A DNA stretch of 64,000 nucleotides. It comes from Nymphaea colorata (Eukaryota > Streptophyta > Magnoliopsida > Nymphaeales > Nymphaeaceae). The notes beneath the pieces are model-generated. The model had not been told where the DNA came from and did no database searches. It saw nothing but the letters and a program-made list of their open reading frames with translations. Positions 1 through 13,309 of the stretch are shown here, piece by piece (within the stretch, counting starts at the first letter, position 1; each line of letters opens with the position of its first letter). The stretch covers positions 6,336,972-6,400,971 of the forward strand of contig NC_045146.1 in NCBI RefSeq assembly GCF_008831285.2. Direction: 5' to 3'. The position numbers were made by a program, and so were the translations under genes.

Positions 1-3000
1 ACTAAGCGTCCTTTGACAGACATATGAAGTATGACATAAACTATCAACAATGACATAATAGACATGTCCTGACACTTTTCAGTGGCTTTTATTTTTTGCG
101 ACAAAAGACGATTTGGGGTCGCTTTTTATCTACTATGATAAACCTATTATGGGATTTTAGAAGCACGGCTAAAGACATTTCAGTGACTTGATCCAGCAAC
201 TAAAAAAAATATTCCATTTCCAGCGCAACTAAAAAATTCCAGTGGCACAATCTCTTGGCCGTACATGGTGTGCATCTATGCCATATACAAATTATGCCTC
301 TTAAGGAATCATTGGCTCTAGTTTTATCGGCATTTTTTGTGGCACTCTATTTGCTACAAAATTCTTTAGTGCCCCAGGATGAGTAGAATTGAAGATTAAT
401 ATTTTTTTTATGAGTGTCACATGTTTGTAGATAAAATTTTTGATGGAAAATATTGAAAAAATTGCTACACTGACGCAAGTCACGTATTCAAAAATTTGAT
501 CTTAAATTGGGAGTGTAGCATTAAACCAAAAGAGTCATAATTACCTAACAATGAAAGAATCATTTTCCAATGAAGGATTATTTCGTTATAAAAAAGTTTC
601 AAAAATTTGGTCAAAGTAGTGACCAGACCTATATGAGATTTAAAGGGACAAAAGATTTTATAATCAAGACAAGAAATATGTCTCATTTTTTTGGGGTTAA
701 TATAACATCCTTACACAAAAAAGTAAGTTGGTCAAGATCAAGAAAAAGTTAACGGTGGTGTGGAAGTATCAAATACGGTTATGAACATTATGGAATCATA
801 TGAATAGGCATTTACCAATACAAGTTATTTGTTACCAAAAATTAGGTTGTTTTGATTTCCCATGGAAAACAAGATGTTGACTTGAAACATTTTGCCAAGT
901 TGTGAACTTCTCTTTTTCCAAATTGATTTGCTTCAGCGTGTTTCCTCTTTTTTGCTCCATGTGGTGATGAGAGATTTATTTTAAACAAGGTAATTTATCT
1001 TTATTTTTATTATTTACGAGATAAATTGACCATATATAGACAGACTAGTAAGAGATATTCTACTTCATGACATGGAGTTATCATCCTACAATTTGGGTAG
1101 CCACCGAGACTAGAAAGAAAACAGTCACCGCTCACAATATGGATTTTATAATTTTATCATCTTCAAATTTTGCTTTTCAAGTATTTCAAAGTTACAAAAT
1201 TTTCTTAATAGAGTAAAATCCTATGAAGCAATTTTTGCATTGTTAAGGAGGGAAAAATCTTGCTAAGCTTTGCCTTCTTAGATAATCAAATTTGGCATTA
1301 ATTGAAATTAGTCATAAAAGATTTGTAAAACAAATTTGAAAAGATGGTATTACTAAAGATAGCAAATGTTCCCTATTCAAAAAAAGGAAAAAGAGATTTA
1401 TATTAACCCCCCCTTTTCCCAAAATCTTATTTGTCCACCTACCAAATTAATCTTTCCTGAAAATGTCTTATAGTATGAAGTATAAGTTGCCCATTGCTTC
1501 AGTTTGATGACCATCCAAAGCAGTTTTCAATTTCTCCATACATTCTAGAATGCCAAAAACATATATGAGTTCCACAACTTAGTCTATGCCTCTCTTCATA
1601 TGTGTTGTTGTCACCGTGTTTAGTCATAGTCCATTGACATGGTAGAAAGCAAAACTCTCCAAAAATATTACCTCAAGAATCCTCCTATGAAGACCATCAT
1701 GATATGCCTCTACATTGATCCTCTCTATTTCTATGTATTGTTTCTGATTCACAGCTGTCTCAAACCCAAAGTATCAAAAGCTAGTAGAAGGCTTGAAATT
1801 TTCATTATTTAATATTCTTTTAATTTTGAAATATTTGTAATTGTTCTTAAGTTGAATGTGAAAAATAAAAGTATGGCCGGATTTGTATGATTTAAAAAAT
1901 GGTCATTTTACTTAGTACCAAGATATGTGTCAAAGCCACATTGACTAGACCGTGTCATTATTTCTTTCTATTGCAACTATTTGTATTATTCCAAACAATG
2001 TTAATCCTTATGACAAATAGAATAGGCTAATTGTATGAGCTTTTGTGTTTTCATAATATTGAAAACTATTTGAAGTTTTTAATGTCATTGTCCTTATTGT
2101 ATCAATCAGCCAAATTCATCTAATCAACACATCAACAAAAAAGGCAGGATTTTAATTTTTAATTATTTTAAGATCATTTTCAAAATGAAAAATATATAGA
2201 TAATGCTTATATGGGCTTATGCATATTAGTCAAAATCACAATCTGGAACGTTATGTAGTGATATTGGATCTGATACTGATAACACTAACACCTATTGGCA
2301 TGAAGAACATCTAATTAAAGGTTCACCCTTATGTCCAATAGGCAATATCAAACCATAACTAATAATCTTCTATATGGAAAAAACATTAAGGTTCACAAAA
2401 TCTATATATTGCCTCAACTCTCACAACCTCTCCCCCACGCTAGGAAAGAAAAATACTTGTTCTAAACAGCAATTAGAAGAAACAACATTCACAAAATCTA
2501 TATATTGCCTCTACTCTCTCTTCCTCTCCTCTACTCTATATATTGGCTCTACTCTCACATCCTGTCCCCCACCTCTATGCAAAATGTATGCCTTCTATTC
2601 TCCCCTTCCCACCCTCGAAAAACAGGACATGTTCTCAACAACATTGGAAAAGGTATTCATATGGTGATCCTTGCATTTAAAAGGTGGGATTTTATGAAAT
2701 GAACATCGATAGTAGTGATAGAAAATATGCACAGGAAGAGTTGCTTTTGCTATATCAAAAACTGATATGGGTTAAAATAATGAACTCACATGCGAAATGA
2801 AAATTTTAAACTTTCTAGGAACCAAACTTCTTTTCTCCCCTAACTCCATCATTGGCCCCAACATCTTTTCCTTATTTTTACATTGGTAATGGAGATGTCA
2901 TCGACTCAGTGGATTATTACCATCAACCAGACGTGATGGACCCTTCCATCAGAAAAAAATCTTCAGGTGTTTAATTATACGTCTCGGTGATTGTGTCATG

Positions 3001-3548
3001 ATTTGCTGACGGTTGGCATATACTACAAGTATATCGTTGTTATCTAAAAGATGAAAGAAAATGGGAAGTTCTTTGTAAATATCTAGTTATACTGAAACTA
3101 GGTCATCAATGATTTGCATAATTAAATATATATAATGAGGTGAATAGACCTTATTTAATCAACATTAATAAATCCATGCATCACATTAGCAAGACACAAA
3201 CATTATCCTTTACAATTCAGAACAAAAGTATAGTGCAGTCAAAGGTGCTAATCATTTTAATTACGGAAATTTATTTATTGGGGAAAATGTCACTTTTGTT
3301 AAGAATTTGAATTATTACAAATTAGATTCAAGTTAAAACAGTAAGTAAAATATAAGGATCCATTGTAATGCCCTAATTTTGCCTTCTTAAATGATGTATG
3401 ACTCAACCTGCTATATCGTGGTAATAATATAAGGGCCTGTTGGCATAACTTTAGTGATCTACTTGAAAAGTCCAATAAAGTCAGCAATAGAACTAGAGGA
3501 TAGCATCTTTTAATACATGACCTGATATTTCCCAATTTTACTAATCAG

Positions 3549-4090
3549 ACAATCTAGAACAAATTGAAGAACAAGGAATCCGAAACTAATGTTTGTCTTG
3601 AACTAGGTAACCCAGCTAAATTCCACCAAAGAAATTCATTATTCCCACTTATATACATCCTAAAGACAACAACAACAAAGAAGAATCTACTCATGTCACC
3701 ATATGAAGCTTACTTATGGAGTTTCTTTGATGATTTAGTTTTCTTGAAGATCAAGATGGAGCATACGCAAATGCCATTCACATGGAACCTTTCTCATTAT
3801 CCAAAGGACTTCAGCTACCACTTAGGATCGACTAAGCCATGTGAATGACACATACATCTGCTCCATCTTGGTCTTCAGGATAACTAAATCATCAGAGGAT
3901 CTCCGTTAGTTATGTAAATAAGCTTCACCAGGTGATATGAGTAGATTCTTCTACGTTGTAGTCATTGTCTTGAGAATGCATATAGGTGGGAATAATGAAT
4001 TTCTTTTGTGGCACTTAGTTGGGTTACCTAATTCAAATCAAACTTGAGAGTATTCAGCTTCCTTGTTTTCAAATTTGTCCAAGGTTGTCT
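3549..4090. repeat. Long imperfect inverted repeat (hairpin) inside unit copy 1
   Basis: The left arm (about 3549..3785) and right arm (about 3836..4090) are reverse complements with scattered mismatches, around a spacer of about 50 bases. Matching words include 'cacatgg' with 'ccatgtg', 'ctactcatgtcacc' with 'ggtgatatgagtag', and 'aattcattattcccac' with 'gtgggaataatgaattt'. A transcript across it would form a stem of about 240 bp. A third, single copy of the arm lies at about 5216..5440 in direct orientation. No protein function is seen; it could be an old foldback MITE. Confidence 0.7.
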
Positions 4091-5215
4091 TTTGTAACAT
4101 GCCTTTTTATAAAAGCATCTAAGTTGTGTTTAATACTCATTTTCGTTGTGTTCTTGAAGTGATTCTCTATAGTTGGTCTCAACCTGCTGGAATAACCTCA
4201 TGTTTTGGTGTTTGTTGGTGGGTAGTTACTCAACGAATAGAATATAATTCAAGCTAACAGAAGATTCAATATGAGAGAAAAACGGAACTTATGACCCTGA
4301 ATTCTACCCAAACAAATACCAAGTCTAAATTAGGTAATCTCTGGTAGACCAAGGCTAATGTTTGTAATTAAGATAGGATTCAAATGGAATTTGGAAAAAA
4401 AGGATTCGGGTGGATTTGCAGTTCAGTATTGACAAGATTAGCAACAGTAAGCTGGGTTCTTGAATGATTGATTGCTATATTAACAACGGATTGAGGGAGT
4501 TAATTAGGTTTGGAGACTCCTTAACTACCATCTAACGAATGATTAGGTTAAATGCCCGCTTGAGTTTATAAGTCCTTTTGCTAACTACTATGATTAACAA
4601 CATTAAACATAGGGGCATATTAGTGATTAACTAATGATGGGATTAGAGACATTAAACACTATTAGTGATCCTTATTCATCTAATCAACACATCAACAAAA
4701 ATGACAGTTGGTAAGTTTTGACTTTTAATTATTTTAAGTTTGTTTTTAAAATAAAGCATGTATAGGCACTGCTTATATGACCTTATGCATGTTAGCTGAA
4801 ACAACATGATGGAACATTTTGGAGCGATATTGTATCCGATATTGATAACATTAAGCACAAGCCAACACTAATGCTTTCATTCAGCACGATATGAATCCCA
4901 AGATACACTGAACTATCTGAGCCAAAAACAAAATGCATATTTACAGATCATGTCAAAAACAAGCCAAAAGGTACAAACATATATGTATGTTTGAGCCACC
5001 AAATCTCATATTGCTCCACTAAGTCTTGTCTGCAGCCATAGTGCTCTAGAGTCACCTATAGGTGAGAGACAAGGCCAGGAAAGCTATGAGATGCAGAAAA
5101 ATTTTTTGTGATTTACTATAATAGTCAAATAAAATTAGCAACAAAACTAGAGGATAGCATCTACTAACGCATGACCTGACATTTCCCTATCTTACTATTT
5201 AGAAAGTCTAGAACG

Positions 5216-5445
5216 AATTGAAAAACAAGGAATCTCAGTGCTAAAGCTTGGTTTGAAGTAGATAACCCAGTTAATGCCACTAAAGAAATTCATTATTCTC
5301 ACCTATATACGTCCCAAAGACAACAACAATTGAGAAGAATACACTCATGTCACCATGTGGAGCATATCCATAATTCTCTTTGATGACTTAGTTTTCTTGA
5401 TGATCAAGATGGAGCATATGCAAGTGCCATTCCCATATCCATCTT
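5216..5445. repeat. Third, unpaired copy of the hairpin arm
   Basis: This stretch resembles the left arm of the hairpin at 3549..3785 ('aaagaaattcattattc', 'actcatgtcaccat', 'gatcaagatggagcatatg'). It lies in the same direction and has no inverted partner nearby. The equivalent position in unit copy 2 is about 18510..18750. Confidence 0.6.
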
Positions 5446-7214
5446 CATCTTTCCTTGAACTGGATGTCTTCAAATTGAACTAGTATTGAAACCTATTTTC
5501 TGAAACCCTAGGATTAGACATGATTGAGATATAAGCTCTTGATCTAACCTACCTAAAGCCTCACTAGGTTCACTTGAATCCCTAGTCCAGTTCTCTCACT
5601 GAGCCAACTACAATGAACCTATCCCAAGGGGAAACTTAGCTAAAACCCTGATCCTATATATTAGTTTCGACATTTCATTTGGAGCATTGAATCTAGATGT
5701 GAAGTAACTTGGATCAAAATTTTGGATCTTACATAGAATTGGACTCAAATTTAGATTTTGGATATTATATCTAGAATTTGGATCTCAGATCTTGGAATTT
5801 GGATCATAATTTTAGACTATATAGGATTAGATCCTAATTTGGATTTCGGATGTTAGATTTTAATATTATTTGGATCAAGATCCTAGATCTTACAAGATTC
5901 AATTCCAGAACTTGAACTTAGATTTAAACTCTAGTTGACCCCTAGGTCCAAACCATGATTCGAAAATTCCGGATTTAGATCACAAAAAAATATTTGAATT
6001 TTTCTTGATTCAAACCTTGAAATTAGATTCGAATCTCGATAATTTGAATTTAAAGTCATAATCTTCTTTAGATCGACATCCCAAAAACCTCAGAATCCAA
6101 ATCTTAACTCTGTTTGGAACTAGTTTTCATGCATTTATTTAGATCTAGGATTTGTTGTATGGATTTATGCTGACATGGATCATGAACTGTGTCCCTAGAT
6201 TCCAAAATATTCTTTTATTTCATACACTCCAATTTCAGATGATCTACTTAGTTTTCCAAAGTTTTTATTTTTTCAAAGTTAGGGCATGTTTATGCAACTA
6301 AATGGAACTCAAACTGAGATGAATGAACTCAAACCAAATTAATCAAAAATATATTCATACATGATAAATGTCCTCTTAGTTTCAGCTCCTTCATTCAGAT
6401 TGAGCTCAAATTCAACTCAGTCCCCTAAAAAATAAGCTAGAGAGAGTGGGCTTTGGGACCTTTATAATTGAATTGAACTCAAACTAGGATGACTGAACTC
6501 AAACCAAATAGAGGAAAGATTGATTTCAACATGATGAACACGATCCTAGCTCATTTCGTGCTTACTCAACCTAGATGAAATTCAACTCATGCCGTACAAA
6601 TTAGGAGTAAGAATGACCTAATGGAAACCTACAAGTTACTCTAGACTTGAATTTGAGCATGGTAACTCAAAGTCAGTAAAATAATATTTTTTTTTTCTAT
6701 AAAGGTAAAACTTTCCTAAACTTGGTTGGACTTAAGGATATATGCTCAAGCTAAAAATTGCAGTTTTAGGCTCCAGTTAGCTGGCATAAGCTAGGGTAAG
6801 CTTACTTAAGCTAGTCAAAAGAGTTGATGAGCAGATTTTAACTACCTGAAAGACATGTAGAGTTATGAATTACCTTATTTGAGTTTGTTCTAAATCACTG
6901 CAGAATTTTTTAGGTTTTCTAACATTTAGGTAAAATAGTCAATTGACATGATGACAGCAATTCAGGCATTTCAGGTTTAGGTCCTTGGTCCATGATTGAT
7001 GTTCTTAGAGTCCTGTTCTGATTAATTGCCTCAACTATTGAAATTCTGAAGCTAGTTTGTTCTAATTTGATTTGTCTACACCCCAACGGCACCTAGTTGG
7101 AGATGTTTTTATTGCAATGTTGAAAAGCGTTATTCCCATACACGCTCGCTCTCATGTACATTTGTGCCACTAAAAGATTTTTAGTTGCAAATATCAGCTA
7201 CAATGGCCTATTGT

Positions 7215-10200
7215 CAACCATGAATTCCACATGAAACATAAAGAACATCTCCAAAACGAATTTAAGATGTCTAAACAGATGATTTTGTGCCAAATCACAT
7301 CTAAAAATCACAAATATAGTTAAATGAGGTGGTTCAAGATAAACATTTTATAGGTACTATTAATGTGGAACTTAACATAACATAACATACATGAGTGTTC
7401 ATCTGGATGACACATTCAAAAAATCCCATCTACAGCAAAAGAGAAAGAAAACAAAATGCATTTGTCCTACTTGTGAAAACAAAAGATGATTGGACTAGGA
7501 TTTGGAAAATAACTGATGATGAACATGAAATGGACATAGAATACTAGAAAAATGGAGGTGAATATCATAAATTCATGGAAAAAAAATTCTCCCATGACAA
7601 CTGAAACATATCTAGATAAAAGCAAGAGTTGGATGCTGAATCGAGATGTTGAAATCATATTTGCTCTCAAAAAGAGAAAACAGTGATTATGGTTTGGACA
7701 CTGATTTGGGTCTTCTGAAAGCCTACCTAATAAGGTTAGATCAGCCTAAAATTTGGGTTGAAAACTAGTTGTACAGCAAAAAGAATGCCTATGTGTTAGA
7801 ATAGAAAAACCATCACAGAGGATGGCATAACACAATGACAAATCCATGACAGGAATCATGTTTTAGTGCTAACTGGTTTACAACAGTCATATCTAGCAAC
7901 ATGTTTTGCTATAGGAGGGACCCTATCAAATAACATTGGTTTGACGTAAAATTTGGTAGTTAGACTTTTGGATATCAGAAAAATGATTCTAATTGATAAA
8001 TTTTAAAAAGATGATCTAGATTGAAAACTACAGCTCCATGAACCTAGTGTGGAAAAATAGTTATTGTAGAAAACAATTGGTAACATGACTAAACGACCAG
8101 CTTTGGATTACATCTAGCTACCTAAAAAGATCAGGATGGACTTAAAATCCATGGGTAGACGCTTAGTATAAAAAACAAGAGACCTTAGGTAAAATAATAG
8201 AGAAATTATTGCTGGAACAAGAACTATAGTATGACCAACTTAGGTTAAAAACCAGTTTAGCTGAAAAATACAAAAAACTTTGCGCAGAAAATGATTTTCA
8301 ATTAATCAATTCAATGACCAAACCAAACACCTTAGGTTCTGCTGAAAAATGTTGTGTAATAACTAGACACCTGCAGCAACCGAGTGGCTTTTATGAAATG
8401 AAAAAACAATTTGTAGAACTTGGCTTATTGATTTCCCAAATTGATGAAATATTGAAATCAAAGTTTTAGGACCAGTGAATTACCAAAAACAATTTCCCAG
8501 AAAGCAACCAAACAGGGGAACCAAAATACAAATTCCCATGAAACTTGGTATAGAGTAAGCTAGATAGAATAAACTAGATACATGTGAGAACCTGACAGCT
8601 TTTACACTTCATCGAAACGACTCATACATTAAAAGAAATTGGTTTCCTATGTTAGGTGAAAATTTGTATTATTCATAAACAAACTTTTACCTTAAATAAA
8701 GAACATATATCCCCAAAATATCAAAACCTATTGAAGGCGGAAGATAAAAAAGGATGAACATCTAAACCCTTGAATAGAAAACACGATTCATGTATGCCTA
8801 GAAGAATAAAAAATGACATAAGCATAACATAGGAGATTCTAAGAAAGCAAACATGAATGCATAAAGTGGTTATACGAATCAAGTTAATCATATAGTCGAT
8901 ATAACACGGAGATCCTTTGAAAATAATATATCGGACGCAATGCAATGTGAGAAACAAAATAGATCCATGTTGAAAAAGAGGGGGCTACGTCCACAAAAGC
9001 AGTATCAACATCTTAAGGGCCTTAACATTAGAAACATGAAACACTTAAAAAAACAAGCATGAAGATGAATAAAACCATGCATTGTGAGCCATGAGATGGA
9101 GAAAATTTCTATGAAGGCAGAGCCCCAACTAACTACCGAAACCATTACCAAATCAAAAGGTTAAACAAATGATGAAAAAAATTTAAAAACAATTTGTCAA
9201 CTATGAGAAGGAGCTTCATATATGAAGGAAGATTTGACTTCCTATTGATGGTCTGGGAAAATAATTAAAACAAAACAAAGAGGCCTCCATGGAGTGTTTC
9301 AAGGCATGCAACATATATAGAAGATGGGGAGAAAATAACAGAGAGAGAGAGAGAGCATACCTTTTGGATATGGGCCTGTCCTTTTTCTTCTTTATTCTTT
9401 CTTCTTCCCCTTTTTGCCTCCTACTAGACAGCCAAAATTGGTAATCATAAACGGTGGTTGCTCTTCATTGCAATCTCCTAAAACCTAGAAACTTGATGAA
9501 GAAAAGAATCAACTAAGAAAGAATAAGAAGACTAATAGAGGGGTGGGAGGTGTTACCCCTTTCTTTTCCTATTCATTCAACACAGTTGACTAAGTCAGAT
9601 AATGATCAGTCCTTGTACATATAACCCCTATTTATAATATTGTACCATGGCGCTTTTCAAATAAAAAGTGGGGGGGGGGGTGTTTACCCCATTCCTTGCC
9701 TTCTTGATTCATCACATTTTGTAAATTATCAACCCTAATTTAATGGTTAGAATTGATTTTGTGACACATGAGGATCTTGTTGATTTGGATTTTAATTCTA
9801 CATTCATAGGCAGATTTGGATTATCATATAAATTTAAAAAGAGATTTGGACTGAAAATCTAAATATAATATTGAATTGGAAATCCATATTAAGATATGTG
9901 GACACCCAAAAATTTTTATTACCATAATGACCATTCTGCCCATTTAATGGAGATTTTGTGTTGATTTTCTCAAGTCTTTTTCAAATACAAATGCTAAAGA
10001 TCATACAGATACATATTTTATAATCCAAATGTTGGGCAGCTAGACTCAGCTCACCTAGCTTGCTGCCATTCAGAAGAGTGACCATTTTGGCCCGATCGCC
10101 CCTCATTTTGCCCTATATTTTGTCCATTTTTTATGAAATAACTATGGTATTTTTTAGAATTATGCTTTACCAATCTAATTATAAAACTACTCATATTTGT

Positions 10201-10349
10201 ACCACCACGAACTTCCACAAACCATTTTTAGCTCACATTTGGTAAAATTTGGCTCAAATGACCATTTTTGATGCTTTTTAACAATTCATTTGCACTAAAT
10301 ATCTATTGATCTCTTCAACTTCAACTTCAAATCTTTTTTAGTGTCAACA
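7215..10349 (-). mobile_element. LTR-like insertion present only in unit copy 1
   Basis: Unit copy 2 runs straight through the corresponding point (about 20960), whereas copy 1 has about 3.1 kb of unrelated sequence. The insertion is followed at 10383 by a second copy of the unit segment already seen at 6825..7215. On the minus strand the insertion begins 'TGTTGACAC' (10349 downward) and has a TATAAATAG promoter-like box at 9628..9636. A purine/pyrimidine-rich leader with a (GA)n run follows (9335..9356). This layout resembles the LTR of a large plant gypsy element. No coding domain is visible, and I could not define a clean left end or target duplication. Confidence 0.45.
9628..9636 (-). promoter_or_regulatory. 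Putative TATA box of LTR-like insertion
   Basis: The minus strand reads TATAAATAG, followed by a G-rich run and then a pyrimidine-rich leader. A near-identical box occurs at 63155..63163. The assignment as an LTR promoter is an inference. Confidence 0.35.
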
Positions 10350-10382
10350 AACTATTTTAAGTGATACCCCCAACTAGATCAC

Positions 10383-10971
10383 GAGTTGATGAGCTGATTT
10401 GTACTTCCCTCGAGGACTTGTAGACTTAAGAATTACCTTATTTTAGTTTGTTGTAAATCTTTACGAAGGTCTTTTGAGATTTTCTGACATTCAGTGTCAA
10501 AATGGTTATTTGACATGATGGCAACAACTAAAGTGTTTTGGGTTTAGGTCCCAGTTCTTGAGTGATGTTCATTGAGTCCTGTTCTGATAAATGCCCCCAG
10601 CTATTGAAAATTCCACTTTTAAAACTAGTTTGAAATATCATCGTGAAGGCAAAATGGTCATCTTGATTCGTGAGAAGTGTGGGTTATCTACACTACTCTA
10701 ATACCCAGTTTGAGGTGTTTTTATTGCATTATCGAAGCATTATTTTCACACACTTCTCTCATATGCATTTGTACCACTGAAATATTTTTAGTTGCAAATA
10801 TCAGCTGCAATCGTTTGTTAATAATGGCATGTTATGTGTGCCACCAAATGACATTTAGTAGTACACTTAATTTATCGTAGAATATCAATAAAGGCCGTGT
10901 GAACGTTTGCCACTAAAATATATTTAGTGGCAATTTTGTCTCATCATCAAAATGACAATGTAATGTATGTG
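10383..10971. repeat. Repeat-unit end module with CACTA-like subterminal words
   Basis: This module matches 6825..7215 and 20525..21113. It contains a near-perfect palindrome at 10907..10933 (TTGCCACTAAA, five bases, TTTAGTGGCAA) and further 'gtaccactgaaa' and 'gccaccaaatgaca' words. Such inverted motifs are typical of transposase-binding subterminal regions in CACTA elements; here this is an analogy only. Confidence 0.5.
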
Positions 10972-11487
10972 ACAAAATGTCGTTTAACAAACACATGAAG
11001 TACAACATAAACCATCAACAACGACAAAATAGACATGTGGCCTGAAACTTTCCATTGGCTTTTGTTTTTCGCAACAAAAGACCATTTAGTGTTGCTTTTT
11101 CTCTACTATGGTAAACCTATTATGGGATTTTAGAAGCACGCCTAAAGGACATTTCAGTGACTTGATCCAGCAACTACAAAAAATATTCCATTTCCAGCGC
11201 TACTAAAAAATTCCAGTGGCACATTCTCTTGGCCGTACATGGTGTGCATCTATGGCATATACAAATACGGCCTCTTAAAGAATTATTAGCTCTAATTTTA
11301 GCGGCATTTTTTGTGGCACTCTATTTGCCACTAAATTTCTTTAGTGCCCAGGGATGAGTAGAATTGAAGATTAATATTGTTTATGAGTGTCACATGTTTG
11401 TACATAAATTTTTTGATGGAAAATGTTGAAATAAAAATTCTAGACTAACGCAAGTCACGTATTCAAAACTTATATCTTAAATTGGGA

Positions 11488-11559
11488 GTGTAGTATTAAA
11501 CAGAAAGAGTCATCATTACCTAAGTGTAGTATTAAACCGAAAGTGTCATCATTACCTAA
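11488..11559. repeat. 36 bp tandem duplication
   Basis: Two adjacent copies of a 36-base segment beginning 'gtgtagtattaaac' differ at a few positions. The matching place in unit copy 1 (about 509..545) has only one copy, so the duplication arose after the two units diverged. Confidence 0.8.
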
Positions 11560-13309
11560 CAATGAAACAATTTTTTTCCAATAAAGGATTATTTCGTTAT
11601 AAAAAAATTTCAAAAATTTGGTCAAAGTAGTGGCCAGACCCATGTGACATTTAAAGGGACAAAAGAGTTTATAATTAAGACAAGAAATATGTCTCGTTTT
11701 TTTGGGGTTAATATAACATCCTTAAACTAAAAAAAAAGTTGGTCAAGATCAAGATAAAGTGAACAGTGGTGTGGAAATATCAAATACGGTTGTGAACATT
11801 ATGGAATCATCTGAATAGGCATTTACCAATATAAGTTATTTGTTACAAAAAATGAGGTTGTTTTGATTTCCCATGGAACACCAGATGCTGACTTGAAACA
11901 TTTTGCCAAGTTGAGAACTTCTCTTTTCCCAAATTGATTTGCTTCAATGTGTTTCCTCTTTTTTGCTCCATGAGGGGATGAAAGATTTATTTTAAACAAG
12001 GTAATTTATCTTTATTTGCATTATTTACTAGATAAATTGACCATATATAGATGGACTAGTAAGAGATATCCTACTTCATGACATGGAGTTATCTTCCAAC
12101 AATTTAGGTAGCCACCAAGACTAGAAAAAAAATGGTCACCGCTCACTATATGGATTTTATAATTTTATCATCTTCAAATTTTGCTTTTCATGCATTTCCA
12201 ACTGAAAACATTTTCTTAATAGAGTAAATCCCTATGAAACAATTTTTGCTTTGTTAAGGAGGGAAAAATCCTTGCTAAGCTTTGCCTTCTTAGATAATCA
12301 AATTTCACATTAATTAAAATTAGTCATAAAAGATTTGTAAAACAAATTTGAAAAGATGGTATTACTAAAGATAGAAAATTTTCTCTATTCAAAAAAAGGA
12401 AAAAGAGATTTACTTTCATCCCCCCCATCCCAAAATCTTATTTGTCCACCTACCAAATTAATCTTTCCTGAAAATGTCTTATAGTATGAACTATAAATTG
12501 CCCATTGCTTCAGTTTGATGACCATCCAAAGCAGTTTTCACTTTCCCCATACATTCTAGAATGCCAAAAACATATGAGTTCCACAACTTAGTCTATGCCT
12601 CTCTTCATATGCGTTGTAGTCACCTTGTTTAGTCATAGTCCATTGACAAGGTAGAAAGCAAAACTCTCCAAAAATATTACCACAAGAATCCTCCTATGAA
12701 GACCATCACCATATGTAACTTCCTCTACATTGATCCTCTCTATTCCTGTGTATTGTTTCTGATTCACAGCTGGCTCAAACCCAAAGTATCAAAAGCTAGT
12801 ACAAGGCTTGAAATTTTGATTATTTAATATTCTTTTAATTTTGAATAATTTGTAACTGTTCTTAAGTTGAATGTGAAAAAGAAAAGTATGGCCGGATTTG
12901 TATGATTTAAAAAATGGTCATTTTACTTAGTACCAAAATATGTGTCAAAGCCACATTGACTAGACCGTGTCATTATTTCTTTCTATTGCAAGTATTTGTA
13001 TTATTCAAAACGATGTTAATTCTTATGACAATTAGAATAGGCTAATTGTATGAGCTTTTGTGCTTTCATAATATCGCAAACTATTTTAAGTTTTTAATGT
13101 CATTGTCCTTATTGTATCAGTCAGCCAAATTCATCTAATCAACGTATCAACAAAAAAGGCAGGATTTTGATTTTTAATTATTTTAAGATCATTTTCAAAA
13201 TGAAAAATATATAGAAAATGCTTATATGGGCTTATGCATATTAGTCAAAATGACAAGCTGGAACGTTTTGTAGTGATATTGGATCTGAATTTGATAACAC
13301 TAACACCTA

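Larger units (their letters stand above)
1..10971. repeat. Tandem ~10 kb repeat unit, copy 1
   Basis: This stretch is repeated head to tail: position 1 aligns with about 10972, and that in turn with about 21114. Landmark words such as 'catgaagta..acataaac.atcaacaa' recur at about 21, 10993 and 21135. Similarity runs through most of the unit: 1..4860 matches 10972..16925, 4860..5450 matches about 18125..18760, and 5460..7215 matches 19200..20960. No protein is recognised; the open frames are short and not shared intact between copies. The unit's ends contain 'GCCACTAAA', 'TTTAGTGGCA' and similar inverted words of the kind found in subterminal regions of plant CACTA (En/Spm) elements. That assignment is only a suggestion, because I see no CACTA/TAGTG ends or transposase. 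Degenerate 'ttggatct/ggatcaaaa' words fill 5670..6080. Confidence 0.75.

Noticed and set aside
3564-3848. 94-codon open frame on the plus strand
   Set aside because: It lies in the left arm of a long inverted repeat, is not kept open in the second unit, and has no recognisable domain.
5670-6080. 'ttggatct/ggatcaaa' words as a satellite array
   Set aside because: The spacing is irregular and the copies too degenerate to define a period; it is described only as word texture of the repeat unit.
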